Made by a program: the position numbers and the translations under genes. Below, piece after piece: positions 30,904 to 39,266 of a DNA stretch of 64,000 nt (position 1 is its first letter; each line of letters opens with the position of its first letter). Origin of the DNA: Anaerolineae bacterium (GTDB taxonomy: Bacteria; Chloroflexota; Anaerolineae; Aggregatilineales; Phototrophicaceae). A model generated the notes under the pieces. It was not told the origin of the DNA, searched no databases, and worked only from the letters and a program-made list of their open reading frames with translations. Location of the stretch: assembly GCA_022841825.1 (NCBI GenBank), contig JALHQT010000003.1, forward strand, positions 124,001 to 188,000. The letters run 5' to 3'.

Positions 30904-32766
30904 GTGTCGCTCTTTCTGTCTTATTCACGCCGCGAAGTCACCTTTGCTGACAGCCTATCCGATCATCTTGAGACGCTTGGCTACGAAGTATGGGTTGACT
31001 TCAAATCCATCCCCCTGGGGGATGACTGGCAATCTGCTATCGATGCTGGCATCGACAAAGCGGATACTTTCCTCCTGGTTGTCTCGTCCACCGCCCTCGA
31101 ATCGCCGTTTGTGCGCCACGAATGGGAAAGCGCACTTTCGCAGCAAAAACGGCTCCTACTGCTGATCTTCGAGGCAGCGCCTCTACCAGCGGAGCTGGCA
31201 GATCGTGAATGGATCGATTTTCGCAAGTCCTTTGATGCGGCGCTCGCTGACCTTCGGCAGCGGCTTGCAGACACAGAGGCAATCGCGCCAACCACGCTGC
31301 CGTCGCCCAGGCGAATCATTCCGCCCACGCCCCGCGCATTCATCACGCTGTCGCGCATGAAGTTCGCCATTCTTCTTTCCTGTCTGCCTCTGTTGAATTT
31401 CAACGCTGCTCGGGAGACAGCGCAAGAGTCCCTGCTGCTGCTGATAAGCGTGGTTCCGCTCGTGGTATTGGTTCTGGCTGTGACGATCTTCTCCGGATGG
31501 ATCGTGCCATTGCCCGAATGGCATCTCGGCGAAAGCAGCGTGTTTCGACGCGCGCACAATTTCGGGACGACCAGTTTATGGTTATGGATCTGGCTGGTCG
31601 GTGGCGCAGCATTGATCACCCCCTTCTTCTCGCCATTCCTGGATCAGCGCCCTCTGTTGACGCTCTACTATCAGTTATTGACTGTTTTTTATATCGTTGT
31701 CGTTTTGGCGCAGCAGATCCTCCTGCGTCGCCCTGGCATGTATCGCTGGGGTACTGAGAAAGGCGTTCATGTGCGCTCGTTGGAGCGCAGCGGCATGACG
31801 CCTGCGCGTTTTGTCATGCTGCTCATCATCATCTTCCTGATCCTGGCAATCATCCTGGCGCTATCGAGAGGCAGTGGTGCTTTTCTCCTGCTCTACCTGG
31901 TTGCTGCTTACCTGGGATGGCGCGCCTACCGCCGGCACTATGAGCAGGGAAACACACTGAACGTCACCTGGTCTCCCAACACCTTCCACATCGAATACGC
32001 CCACCCGGATAATTTTATCGCCCAGCAGATGGCGGTTCGGCTGACCGCCGCAGGGCACACCTGGGTGCGGAACCCCGACGAGGCGCGAACGCTGATCGTC
32101 CTGATGTCGCAGTACAACACCCGATCCGAGAAGACTCCGACCGCCCTTGAAAAGGGTCACCGCATCATCCCGGCGCTTGTCCAGCCCGTTGAGTCGCAAG
32201 TGATGGAGACGGAGCCTGCGTATCGCTTTCAGGCGCTGGATTTGCGTTCGGATATTCGTGCGCGTATCGAGTTGTTCGCACGCAACTTCCATGAACTGAA
32301 GCGCGCTCCGGCTGACCTGGCAATCATGCCGTTCAAACTGAACGTTCGCAAACCGAACATCGTCCGAAACGCTGAAGCCGTCTTTGGGATAGGTGTGATC
32401 CTCGGGGTGCTGACCACGGTCGCGGGACCATTCCTGCTGTATAACCAGTATCGGCAAGCCACGGCACTTATGCGCGACTCGCCAGGAATGTACACGCTCG
32501 ACGAAGGTGCCATCCTGCTGAGTGGCATTGGTATTGTGGTCAGCCTGATACTGGTCGCCCTCCAGTTCAACATGCGAAACATGCTCATCCGGCGCACGGG
32601 TTCGGTTGGGGAGTTTCGGACGCTCTTTGGCTGGTTCATCGGCATCATCATCATCGGGTTGGTGACGCGAATATTGACTGGTGGCGCTGGCATTTGGTTC
32701 CTGATGGCGCTCGCGGTTGGCATCTTCAGCAGCGACGAGATCCATTATTGGCTGCCGAACGAGTAA
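30904..32766 (+). CDS. TIR-domain multi-pass membrane protein with a second degenerate TIR-like domain
   Basis: A 620-residue protein. Residues 1-125 are a TIR domain: MSLFLSYSRREVTFADSLSD, GYEVWVDFKSIPLGDDW, and FLLVVSSTALESPFVRHEWE, with Glu73 at the NADase catalytic position. Five helices follow (about 175-342). Residues 360-460 then show a second, degenerate TIR-like pattern (AQQMAVRLTAAGHTWVRNPD, ARTLIVLMSQYNT, ALEKGHRIIPALVQPVE). Four more helices end the protein. The GTG at 30904 is chosen because GAGG is 6 nt upstream and family members start at this residue. A signalling or defence role is inferred from TIR biology. G+C is lower than in neighbours. Confidence 0.82.
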   Translation: MSLFLSYSRREVTFADSLSDHLETLGYEVWVDFKSIPLGDDWQSAIDAGIDKADTFLLVVSSTALESPFVRHEWESALSQQKRLLLLIFEAAPLPAELADREWIDFRKSFDAALADLRQRLADTEAIAPTTLPSPRRIIPPTPRAFITLSRMKFAILLSCLPLLNFNAARETAQESLLLLISVVPLVVLVLAVTIFSGWIVPLPEWHLGESSVFRRAHNFGTTSLWLWIWLVGGAALITPFFSPFLDQRPLLTLYYQLLTVFYIVVVLAQQILLRRPGMYRWGTEKGVHVRSLERSGMTPARFVMLLIIIFLILAIILALSRGSGAFLLLYLVAAYLGWRAYRRHYEQGNTLNVTWSPNTFHIEYAHPDNFIAQQMAVRLTAAGHTWVRNPDEARTLIVLMSQYNTRSEKTPTALEKGHRIIPALVQPVESQVMETEPAYRFQALDLRSDIRARIELFARNFHELKRAPADLAIMPFKLNVRKPNIVRNAEAVFGIGVILGVLTTVAGPFLLYNQYRQATALMRDSPGMYTLDEGAILLSGIGIVVSLILVALQFNMRNMLIRRTGSVGEFRTLFGWFIGIIIIGLVTRILTGGAGIWFLMALAVGIFSSDEIHYWLPNE

Positions 32767-32788
32767 CCATATGATGCAGTCGGGAATA

Positions 32789-32815
32789 CCCCAGACCACC
32801 CACGGTGTTCTGGGG
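32789..32815. terminator. Hairpin between convergent genes
   Basis: CCCCAGA (32789-32795) and TCTGGGG (32809-32815) form a 7-bp stem downstream of the TIR gene, facing a gene from the other strand that ends at 32835. A weak T-rich tail follows (CTATTCGTGTT). Confidence 0.6.
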
Positions 32816-32834
32816 CTATTCGTGTTCCTCAGCG

Positions 32835-33284
32835 CTACTCCTCGTCCGGCGTGGTCGGCAGGATCAGCCGCTCGGCGTCGTAGAAACCCTCTTCGTCCAC
32901 CTGAAGGACGCCGGGGTGATGGTCAAACAGCCAGTCCCACAGTTGTTCGAGGATGTCCTGGTTGATGTGACCCGCTTCCAGCACGCGCAGCGCCACGAGC
33001 GATTGCACGTTGTCCAGAATGCTCTGGATGAGCGGCTTGAGCGGGTCTTCAATCGGCGCGATCAGATCACGCAGTTCGTCAATATCCTCGGCGAAGACCT
33101 CATCGCCCGTGCGATTAAAGGCGATCTCGCCGAAGACCGTTTCGCCGTAGTAAAGGTCGCCGCTTTCGTGGTCGCTCGGATCGAACTGTACACGAAACTG
33201 CGGGTCAATGTCGTGGAGCGCCGCCTCGATCTGTTCGAGGTTTGCGGGGGCGCGAGTATAGAGATAGCGCATGAAATAGCTCAT
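32835..33284 (-). CDS. Acidic hypothetical protein
   Basis: A 149-residue, strongly acidic soluble protein (MSYFMRYLYTRAPANLEQIE at the start, GFYDAERLILPTTPDEE at the end). No signal peptide, membrane helix or catalytic motif. Alternating acidic helices (EDIDELRDLIAPIEDPLKPLIQS, ILEQLWDWLFDHHPG) suggest an all-helical or mixed fold, perhaps a regulatory or immunity-type protein. AGGA lies about 9 nt before the ATG. It is divergent from the GT-C gene at 33352 and convergent with the TIR gene. I recognise no family. Confidence 0.75.
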   Translation of the reverse strand: MSYFMRYLYTRAPANLEQIEAALHDIDPQFRVQFDPSDHESGDLYYGETVFGEIAFNRTGDEVFAEDIDELRDLIAPIEDPLKPLIQSILDNVQSLVALRVLEAGHINQDILEQLWDWLFDHHPGVLQVDEEGFYDAERLILPTTPDEE

Positions 33285-33338
33285 TGGCGCGGTTCCTATC
33301 GGGTGAGTGCATTTCGTTTTGTGCCATTATAACCGAGC

Positions 33339-33344
33339 TATACT
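33339..33344 (+). promoter_or_regulatory. -10 box implying a leaderless GT-C transcript
   Basis: TATACT ends 7 nt before the ATG at 33352 and no ribosome-binding site is present. The -35 region is weak (TTTTGT area around 33316). Same arrangement as fur and maf. Confidence 0.6.
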
Positions 33345-33351
33345 GAACCCC

Positions 33352-35292
33352 ATGCAATCCCATCGTCCTCACCGCTACTTCGTCACGTTGTGCGTCCTGT
33401 TCAGCTTCGGGATGAGTCTCTTCCTCGGCGATGTGGTTTTCGAGCGTCTGCCCCATCTGGAAGACGAGCTCGCCTACGTCTACCAGGCGCGCATCCTGGT
33501 GCGCGGGCAGCTCACAGTCGATTCGCCCGACCCACGCCTCGCCTTCTGGCAGCCATTCGTGATCGACCACGACGGGCAGCGCTTTGGCAAATACCCGCTC
33601 GGCTTTCCGGCGCAGCTCGCGCTGGGCGAGCTGGCGGGCGCGCCCTGGATGATCAACGCGCTGCTTGGAGCGCTGGCGGTCGCGCTGGTCTACCGCCTCG
33701 GCAGCGAGATCTTCCACCAGCGCGTCGGCATGATCGCCGCGCTGCTGCTGGCGTTTTCGCCGATGGCGCTGCTGCTCAACGCGACGCTGATGGGGCATAC
33801 GTCCGCTCTGTGCTTCACGCTGCTGTTCATGTGGGCGTATCGAAGGATAGTAGTGAGTAGGAAGACAGATGATGCGGCGGCGAATTTCGATGAGCCGTCG
33901 CGCGCGCTCGCGGACGCCATAAATGGCGTCCCTACAGGGTCGCCCGTAGGGATGCCATTTATGGCGTCCGTTTGGTGGGCGGTCGTCGCAGGCGTCGCCC
34001 TCGGGTTGGTCGTCGCCAATCGTCCGCTGGCAGCGGTCGGCATCGGGCTGCCGTACATCGCCTGGAGCATTCTGAGCCTGTGGGCGGCGTGGCGCGCGGG
34101 ATGGGGGGCGTTTTGGTGGACGCTGCGCCCGCTGGTGCTGATGGGCGCGATCGTGCTGGCGTTCGCGGCGACGATCCCACTCTTCAGCTATGCCACGACC
34201 GGCGATCCCGCGAGCAACTTGTACACGCTGGTCTGGCAGTACGACCGGGTCGGTTTTGGCGAATGCTGCGGGCGCAGCGGGCACTCGCTCGAACGCGCCT
34301 TCAACCACCTGCGCTATGACCTCTCGCTGCTGTCCGTCGATCTGCACGGCATCCAGATCGGGACATTCACGTCAGAGGTGATCGAACATCTGCTGCGCGA
34401 GGCGGACACGTACCCCAACCCCGGCTTGAGCCTCGTGCTGCCGTTGCTCGGCGTGCTGGTCGCCTTCTGGCGCGTGCGCGGGAGGTTGGCGCTCTGGGGG
34501 GTGGGCGCGGCGCTCTGGTGCGCGCTGCCGCTGCTGCTGCGCGACGCATTCCGCACGCCTGCGTCGGCGTGGGTGTGGGTGGGCGGCGCGGGGGGATGGG
34601 TATTGCTTGTGGGTGCGTGGTGCGTGGTGCGTGGTGCGAAGAAACAACGTGATAAAATCGCGTCCGTAGGGGCTCATCACGAGAATCGGTCGGCGCTGGC
34701 ACTTTCGCACCACGCACTGCGCACCACGCACCACAATTCACACACTTCGACCCTCCACGAACGTGTCGTCCTGCTCGCCGTCGCGCTGATGCCTGTCCTC
34801 GTCCACATGACCTACTGGGTGGGGTCGCAGCGTTACAGCACGCGCTACTACTACGAGGGCATCGGCGCGCTCGTGCTGTTCAGCGCGCTGGCGCTGGCAT
34901 GGCTGACGCAGCGGCTGCGCACACGCTGGACGCTGGCGCTCCTCGTGTTTGGCTGCGGGGTGACGTTCATCACCTACAGCCTGCCGCGTGTCGGCGCACT
35001 GCACGGCTTCAACAACGTTTCGCAAAGCTGGATCGACGGGGCGCGCGCGCGGGCGGGTGAGCATGACAAGCTGCTGGTGATCGTAACAGGGACGGAATTG
35101 AGCTGGCGGGCAGTGGGGTCCTTCATGGCGGTGACGAGTCCGTTTCTGGATAGCGAAATCGTCGGCGTCTATAACCGGGTGAGCGCGCCGGGTGAGATCG
35201 GGCTGCGAGAGCAGGTGATCGCGCAGTTCCCCGACCGCGCTGTTGTCGAGCTGACGGCGCGGGGCGAGGAGGCGCAGTTTGCGGGCGAGTAG
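33352..35292 (+). CDS. GT39-like membrane glycosyltransferase with repeat-derived insertions
   Basis: A 646-residue protein with about ten helices. The first loop carries LPHLEDELAYVYQARILVRGQLT, with the acidic DE pair typical of GT39/ArnT-like GT-C enzymes, then FGKYPLGFPAQLALG. The C-terminal soluble region follows the last helix at about residue 565. Two loops come from repeats: about 187-206 (ADAINGVPTGSPVGMPFMAS) from a palindrome element, and 421-460 (GAWCVVRGAKK ... ALSHHALRTTHHN) from a heptamer element. The peptides AWC[AV]VRG and SHHALRTTH also occur in the gene at 28973-30721. Likely a cell-envelope sugar transferase; acceptor unknown. Confidence 0.83.
   Translation: MQSHRPHRYFVTLCVLFSFGMSLFLGDVVFERLPHLEDELAYVYQARILVRGQLTVDSPDPRLAFWQPFVIDHDGQRFGKYPLGFPAQLALGELAGAPWMINALLGALAVALVYRLGSEIFHQRVGMIAALLLAFSPMALLLNATLMGHTSALCFTLLFMWAYRRIVVSRKTDDAAANFDEPSRALADAINGVPTGSPVGMPFMASVWWAVVAGVALGLVVANRPLAAVGIGLPYIAWSILSLWAAWRAGWGAFWWTLRPLVLMGAIVLAFAATIPLFSYATTGDPASNLYTLVWQYDRVGFGECCGRSGHSLERAFNHLRYDLSLLSVDLHGIQIGTFTSEVIEHLLREADTYPNPGLSLVLPLLGVLVAFWRVRGRLALWGVGAALWCALPLLLRDAFRTPASAWVWVGGAGGWVLLVGAWCVVRGAKKQRDKIASVGAHHENRSALALSHHALRTTHHNSHTSTLHERVVLLAVALMPVLVHMTYWVGSQRYSTRYYYEGIGALVLFSALALAWLTQRLRTRWTLALLVFGCGVTFITYSLPRVGALHGFNNVSQSWIDGARARAGEHDKLLVIVTGTELSWRAVGSFMAVTSPFLDSEIVGVYNRVSAPGEIGLREQVIAQFPDRAVVELTARGEEAQFAGE
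33912..33970. repeat. Palindrome element inside a coding region
   Basis: CATAAATGGCGTCCCTAC (33918-33935) pairs with GTAGGGATGCCATTTATG (33946-33963), 17 of 18 matching, flanked by extra GGACGCCAT/ATGGCGTCC units. It closely matches the element over the modA start (17123-17168). Here it is translated in frame. Confidence 0.9.
34613..34731. repeat. Heptamer inverted element inside a coding region
   Basis: The left arm (34613-34640) has GTGCGTG three times then GTGCGAA. The right arm (34704-34731) has TTCGCAC, CACGCAC, TGCGCAC and CACGCAC. The span is 119 bp. It adds about 40 residues to a loop of the GT-C protein without breaking the frame. Confidence 0.92.
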
Positions 35293-35410
35293 ACGAACGT
35301 CACCGCTTGCCCGTGACAAACGACACTACAGCGCGCGTGCGCAGGCTCGATAATAAGAGATAGGCAGTGTGTAGTTTGCCGAAAAGGTTGAAATCGAAGA
35401 CTGTTTTGTA

Positions 35411-35455
35411 GCGCTCGACCTGGCGACGAATCGCGGTCGGGCGCTTTTGTTTTTC
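35411..35455 (+). terminator. Rho-independent terminator after the GT-C gene
   Basis: GCGCTCGACC pairs with GGTCGGGCGC (one bulge) and is followed by TTTTGTTTTT. It lies about 120 nt after the GT-C stop and about 65 nt before the next gene, so it could also act as an attenuator for that gene if its promoter is upstream. Confidence 0.8.
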
Positions 35456-35519
35456 CCCATCTTTCCCTCAGACACACACCGCATTTACCCTTCATGTTCA
35501 CCTCTAGGGAGGTACTGTT

Positions 35520-35981
35520 ATGCGTAAGTGGCTGACCCTGTTGGTGGTCGTTGTCGGGGCGCTGATGCTGTTCAGCGCTGCTGCTGTGGTGGCGGGAGAC
35601 AAACCGACTCCGCCGCCAGTGTTCTTCGATGGGCGGCTGAACGCCTATGACACGGCTGCGCCGGTCGTCATCTACTACACCCACACGACGATCCCGATGA
35701 CGGGCTGGAATCAGTTCCGCCAGATTGACACGGGAATCGAACTGTATCATGTCGCCGGACGCGCCCCCGACCTCGGGGATCGTATCCTGTTCCTGACGGC
35801 TGCCGAGCTGAACGAGGCGGTTCAAGCGGGCATCATGGACTTTGAGACCACCATGCCCGGCTACGAACTGCATGTCGGCAGTGACGGCTGGATGTGGGTG
35901 AGCGGTCCGGATGTTGCGCCGAACAGGACCTACACATACTCGTGGGATGATAACGGGCGCCTGCTGAGTGCGCTGGGATAG
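35520..35981 (+). CDS. Small secreted protein, unknown
   Basis: A 153-residue protein with a typical signal peptide (MRKWLTLLVVVVGALMLFSAAAVVAG; probable cleavage near residue 25). The mature part has AAPVVIYYTHTTIPMTGWNQFRQIDTG and ILFLTAAELNEAVQAG and no cysteines. GGGAGG is well placed before the ATG. It is a single gene ending in a strong terminator. Similar short secreted proteins of unknown function are common in this type of genome (inference). Function unknown. Confidence 0.85.
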   Translation: MRKWLTLLVVVVGALMLFSAAAVVAGDKPTPPPVFFDGRLNAYDTAAPVVIYYTHTTIPMTGWNQFRQIDTGIELYHVAGRAPDLGDRILFLTAAELNEAVQAGIMDFETTMPGYELHVGSDGWMWVSGPDVAPNRTYTYSWDDNGRLLSALG

Positions 35982-36020
35982 CGCGACAGGCGAGCGGCAC
36001 GCAGTAAGCCGCAGCTTTTT

Positions 36021-36051
36021 CGCCGCCGAGGTCAATCCTGCCTCGGCGGCG
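36021..36051. terminator. Bidirectional terminator
   Basis: A perfect 11-bp stem, CGCCGCCGAGG and CCTCGGCGGCG, around a 9-nt loop is flanked by TTTTT on the left and TTGTTGT on the right. It suits the convergent genes at 35520-35981 and 36070-36222. Confidence 0.9.
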
Positions 36052-36069
36052 TTGTTGTGGTGAAAGGGA

Positions 36070-36222
36070 TCAACGCGGCTCGACGTAGTAGCGATCGCCC
36101 AAGCCTTCGGCAGTCCAGCCTTCCAGCCCGCCATACAGGAACGTCAGGAAGCCGAAGACGGTCGCCCGGGCTGTAATGCCACCCCAGAGAACTCTGCCAA
36201 TGGTCTTGCGTTGTTCACCCAC
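36070..36222 (-). CDS. Small single-helix membrane protein (50 residues)
   Basis: A GTG-started frame of 50 codons, reading VGEQRKTIGRVLWGGITARA, then a hydrophobic TVFGFLTFLYGGLEGW segment and a polar tail ending YYVEPR. AGGG lies 9 nt before the GTG. It ends 19 nt from a bidirectional terminator placed exactly between it and the convergent gene, which supports expression. Basic N-terminus, one membrane helix. No family recognised; it could be a small regulator of a membrane complex. Confidence 0.55.
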   Translation of the reverse strand: MGEQRKTIGRVLWGGITARATVFGFLTFLYGGLEGWTAEGLGDRYYVEPR

Positions 36223-36395
36223 GAGAGTCCACCCTTTCCGCCCTTAGCCGCCTGGCACCTTCACCCGTTGATAACGGTGGGTGTGTGTGGCTACTCCACT
36301 ATAGTATATGGAAAATGGGATGGGATGCGCCCTTCGACAGGCAGTACGCTATACTCCGCGCCCGCTCTCTATCTCAGTAGCACGGGAGTACGTCA

Positions 36396-37595
36396 ATGTC
36401 CCACTCGCCCCTTTTCACGCCGCCTCGCTTCTTCCAGAGTGTGACTTTCACCCGCCACACCAACCGTTCGATCTCGTGGCTGGAGCTGTTTTATGATCTT
36501 GTCTATGTCGGCACGCTGATCCAGATCGGCAATTTCCTCAGCGATAACACCAGCATCTTGGGCTTTGGACAGTTCATCGTCCTGATGATCGTCATCTGGT
36601 GGGCATGGACGGGCGAAACCTTCTATCAGAATCGCTATGTTTCTGATGACCTACTGCATCGCTGCCTGGTTTTCCTGCAAATGTTCGCCATCGCCTCGCT
36701 CGGCATCAGCGTCAGCCAGGCGTTCGGTGCGCTTTACGTGCAGTTCACGCTCGCCTATGTCGTCATCCGCCTGCTGCTGGTCGTCATGTACGCGCGCGCG
36801 ATGGGCAGCCATCCGGAAAGCCGCTCTCTCTCCTGGGGCTACGTGACCGGCTTTAGCCTCGGCGCGTTGATCTGGCTGGGGTCGCTGCTGCTGCCCGCCG
36901 AACTCCATTGGGTCGGCTGGATGGTTGGCATCGCCGTCGAGCTGTCCGTCCCGCTGATGCCGGGAATGCGCCGCTTGCAGGCGCAGCACACTTTCGATCA
37001 GCACCATCTGAAGGAACGCTTCGGCATCTTCACACTGATTGTGTTGGGCGAGGCGTTCATTAAGGTATTGGATGATGCGCAGGGAAGTCTCATCGGAATT
37101 CCGGAACTGGCATTCAGCACCTTCGGCTTGATCGTGATGTATGCGCTGTGGTGGCTCTACTTCTCGGAGGTTGATGAGACGCGGATTTCGCTGCAAGTGT
37201 CGCTGCGGCGACTTGTTTGGCTGTATTCACATTCTCTGCTTGTCATCTCGCTGGTGATGTTCGGCGTCGGCGCGAAGAAGCTGTTCGAAGCGGTTATCGA
37301 ACAGCCAGGCGAGGCGTTATATCCGCCGTATCGCCTGCTCTATATGGGGTCAATCGCGCTTTATCTTGTGGCGCTGGCGCTGATCGAATATGGGACGCAC
37401 GAAATCGTGTGGCGGCGCATCGTGCTGCGCCTGGTGGCTGCGGCAGTTGTATTTGTCTTCGGGTTGGTGGCGACGACGCTCGATCCGATTGGCTTTGTCA
37501 TCCCCATCGCCATCGTGATGGTCGCGCAGGTCGTGGACAGCATCACGATCAAGCGACCTGTCGAAGAGACGGTCCACATCGCGCATTCAACCTAA
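36396..37595 (+). CDS. Low temperature requirement protein A (LtrA) family membrane protein
   Basis: A 399-residue protein with about eleven helices. The family signatures are WLELFYDLVYVGTLIQIGNFL near the N-terminus, QHHLKERFGIFTLIVLGEAFIKVL in the middle and LWWLYFSEVDE. LtrA was found as a Listeria gene needed for growth in the cold; its biochemical role is unknown and homologues are widespread. GGGAG is 8 nt before the ATG. A -10-like TATACT is at about 36351. A stand-alone gene. Confidence 0.93.
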   Translation: MSHSPLFTPPRFFQSVTFTRHTNRSISWLELFYDLVYVGTLIQIGNFLSDNTSILGFGQFIVLMIVIWWAWTGETFYQNRYVSDDLLHRCLVFLQMFAIASLGISVSQAFGALYVQFTLAYVVIRLLLVVMYARAMGSHPESRSLSWGYVTGFSLGALIWLGSLLLPAELHWVGWMVGIAVELSVPLMPGMRRLQAQHTFDQHHLKERFGIFTLIVLGEAFIKVLDDAQGSLIGIPELAFSTFGLIVMYALWWLYFSEVDETRISLQVSLRRLVWLYSHSLLVISLVMFGVGAKKLFEAVIEQPGEALYPPYRLLYMGSIALYLVALALIEYGTHEIVWRRIVLRLVAAAVVFVFGLVATTLDPIGFVIPIAIVMVAQVVDSITIKRPVEETVHIAHST

Positions 37596-37646
37596 TTCGG
37601 CGCTACACTACCCGCCATTCTGGCATACGAACTCGGAGTATCCGCT

Positions 37647-39248
37647 ATGAACCCATCCGCACCCTGGTGGAAGAACGGCATCATCTATCAGGTCTACCCG
37701 CGCAGCTTCCAGGATAGCAACGGCGACGGTGTCGGCGACTTGCAGGGCATCATCCAGCGCCTCGATTATCTGGCGTGGCTGGGCATCGACGCCATCTGGA
37801 TTTCGCCGATCATGCGCTCGCCGATGGTCGATTTTGGCTACGATGTGAGCGATTACTACGACATCGATCCGCTGTTTGGCACGCTGGCGGATTTCGACCA
37901 GCTTGTCACAGAAGCGGCAGTGCGTCAGATCAAAATCGTCATCGACCTCGTGCCCAATCACACCTCCGACCAGCACCCCTGGTTCGTCGAGTCGCGCGCT
38001 TCGCGCGAGAACCCCAGGCGCGCTTGGTATATGTGGGCGGATGCCAAGCCGGACGGATCGCCGCCCAACAACTGGCTGGCATACTTCGGCGGCAGCGCGT
38101 GGACGTGGGATGCGATGACCGAGCAGTATTACCTGCACCTCTTCACGCCCGAACAGCCCGACCTCAACTATCGCAATCCGCTGGTGGTCGAGGCGATGAA
38201 GGGCGTCATCCGCTTCTGGCTGGGGCGCGGCGTGGCGGGCATCCGTGTCGATGTGATCGACCGCCTGCTCAAAGACCTGGAACTGCGCGACGACCCGCCT
38301 GATCCCAGCTATGTCGAAGGCGTCAGCAATCCGCAGTTCAAGTATCTGCGCGTCAACAGCGAGCAGCATCCGGATGTGTATGGGCTGATCCGCGAGCTGC
38401 GCAAGACGTTCGACGAATTCGGCGACCGTCCGATCATCGGCGAGATCGCCTACACGACCGACGTGGCGAAGATGGCGCGCTGTTACGACGACATGCAGGG
38501 GATGCAGCTTCCGTACAACTTCGCCATGCTGATGCTGCCCTGGGATGCCGCCGTGCTGCGCGATTTCATCGACCGCTACGACGCCGCCGTGCCGCCGGGT
38601 GGGCAGCCCAACTACGTCTTCAGCAATCACGATCAGCCGCGCATCGCCACACGTTACGGCGAAGCACAGGCGCGCGTCGTCGCCATGCTGCTGCTGACTC
38701 TGCGCGGTACGCCGACGATCTACTACGGCGATGAGCTGGGCATGCCGGAGGCGGACATCTCGCCGGAACTGTTCCAGGACCCGCAGGGAATCAACATCGG
38801 CATCACGCGCGATGGCTGCCGCACGCCGATGCAGTGGGATATGACGCCCAACGCGGGCTTTACGAACGGGACGCCCTGGCTGCCAACCTCGCCCGACTAC
38901 CTGACGCGCAATGTCGAGGCGCAGACGAACGACCCTGCGTCAATGCTGGCGCTTTACCGCCGCCTGATCGCGCTGCGCCGCGCGACGCCGACGCTGCTCT
39001 ATGGCAGCTATCGCTCGCTCGATACGGGGGTGGCGGATACGCTGGTCTACCTGCGTGTGCTGGGCGGCGTGCGCATGTGTGTCGCGCTCAACCTGAGCGA
39101 GCGCATGGTGTCGCTGGCACTGCGCGACCTGGGGAGCGGGCGCATCGTCGCCTCGACGCACCTGGATCGCACGGAGCCGGTCGATCTCGGCGCGCTCTAC
39201 CTGCGCGAGAACGAAGGTGTGGTGATCGATCTAGGGGCGCTGGCGTAG
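37647..39248 (+). CDS. Alpha-glucosidase, glycoside hydrolase family 13 (oligo-1,6-glucosidase type)
   Basis: A 533-residue (beta/alpha)8 amylase-family enzyme starting WWKNGIIYQVYPRSFQDSNG. The nucleophile is Asp202 (GIRVDVIDRL), the acid/base Glu266 (IIGEIAYT) and the transition-state stabiliser Asp329 (FSNHDQPRIA). The N-terminal calcium-type motif DSNGDGVGDL and TRDGCRTPMQWD place it with alpha-glucosidases or oligo-1,6-glucosidases that release glucose from short alpha-glucans. No signal peptide, so intracellular. GGAG is 9 nt before the ATG. The final 16 codons occur again at 40572-40620 and, more diverged, at 45591-45647. Confidence 0.96.
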   Translation: MNPSAPWWKNGIIYQVYPRSFQDSNGDGVGDLQGIIQRLDYLAWLGIDAIWISPIMRSPMVDFGYDVSDYYDIDPLFGTLADFDQLVTEAAVRQIKIVIDLVPNHTSDQHPWFVESRASRENPRRAWYMWADAKPDGSPPNNWLAYFGGSAWTWDAMTEQYYLHLFTPEQPDLNYRNPLVVEAMKGVIRFWLGRGVAGIRVDVIDRLLKDLELRDDPPDPSYVEGVSNPQFKYLRVNSEQHPDVYGLIRELRKTFDEFGDRPIIGEIAYTTDVAKMARCYDDMQGMQLPYNFAMLMLPWDAAVLRDFIDRYDAAVPPGGQPNYVFSNHDQPRIATRYGEAQARVVAMLLLTLRGTPTIYYGDELGMPEADISPELFQDPQGINIGITRDGCRTPMQWDMTPNAGFTNGTPWLPTSPDYLTRNVEAQTNDPASMLALYRRLIALRRATPTLLYGSYRSLDTGVADTLVYLRVLGGVRMCVALNLSERMVSLALRDLGSGRIVASTHLDRTEPVDLGALYLRENEGVVIDLGALA

Positions 39249-39266
39249 GCACTTTGCTGCCCCCTA

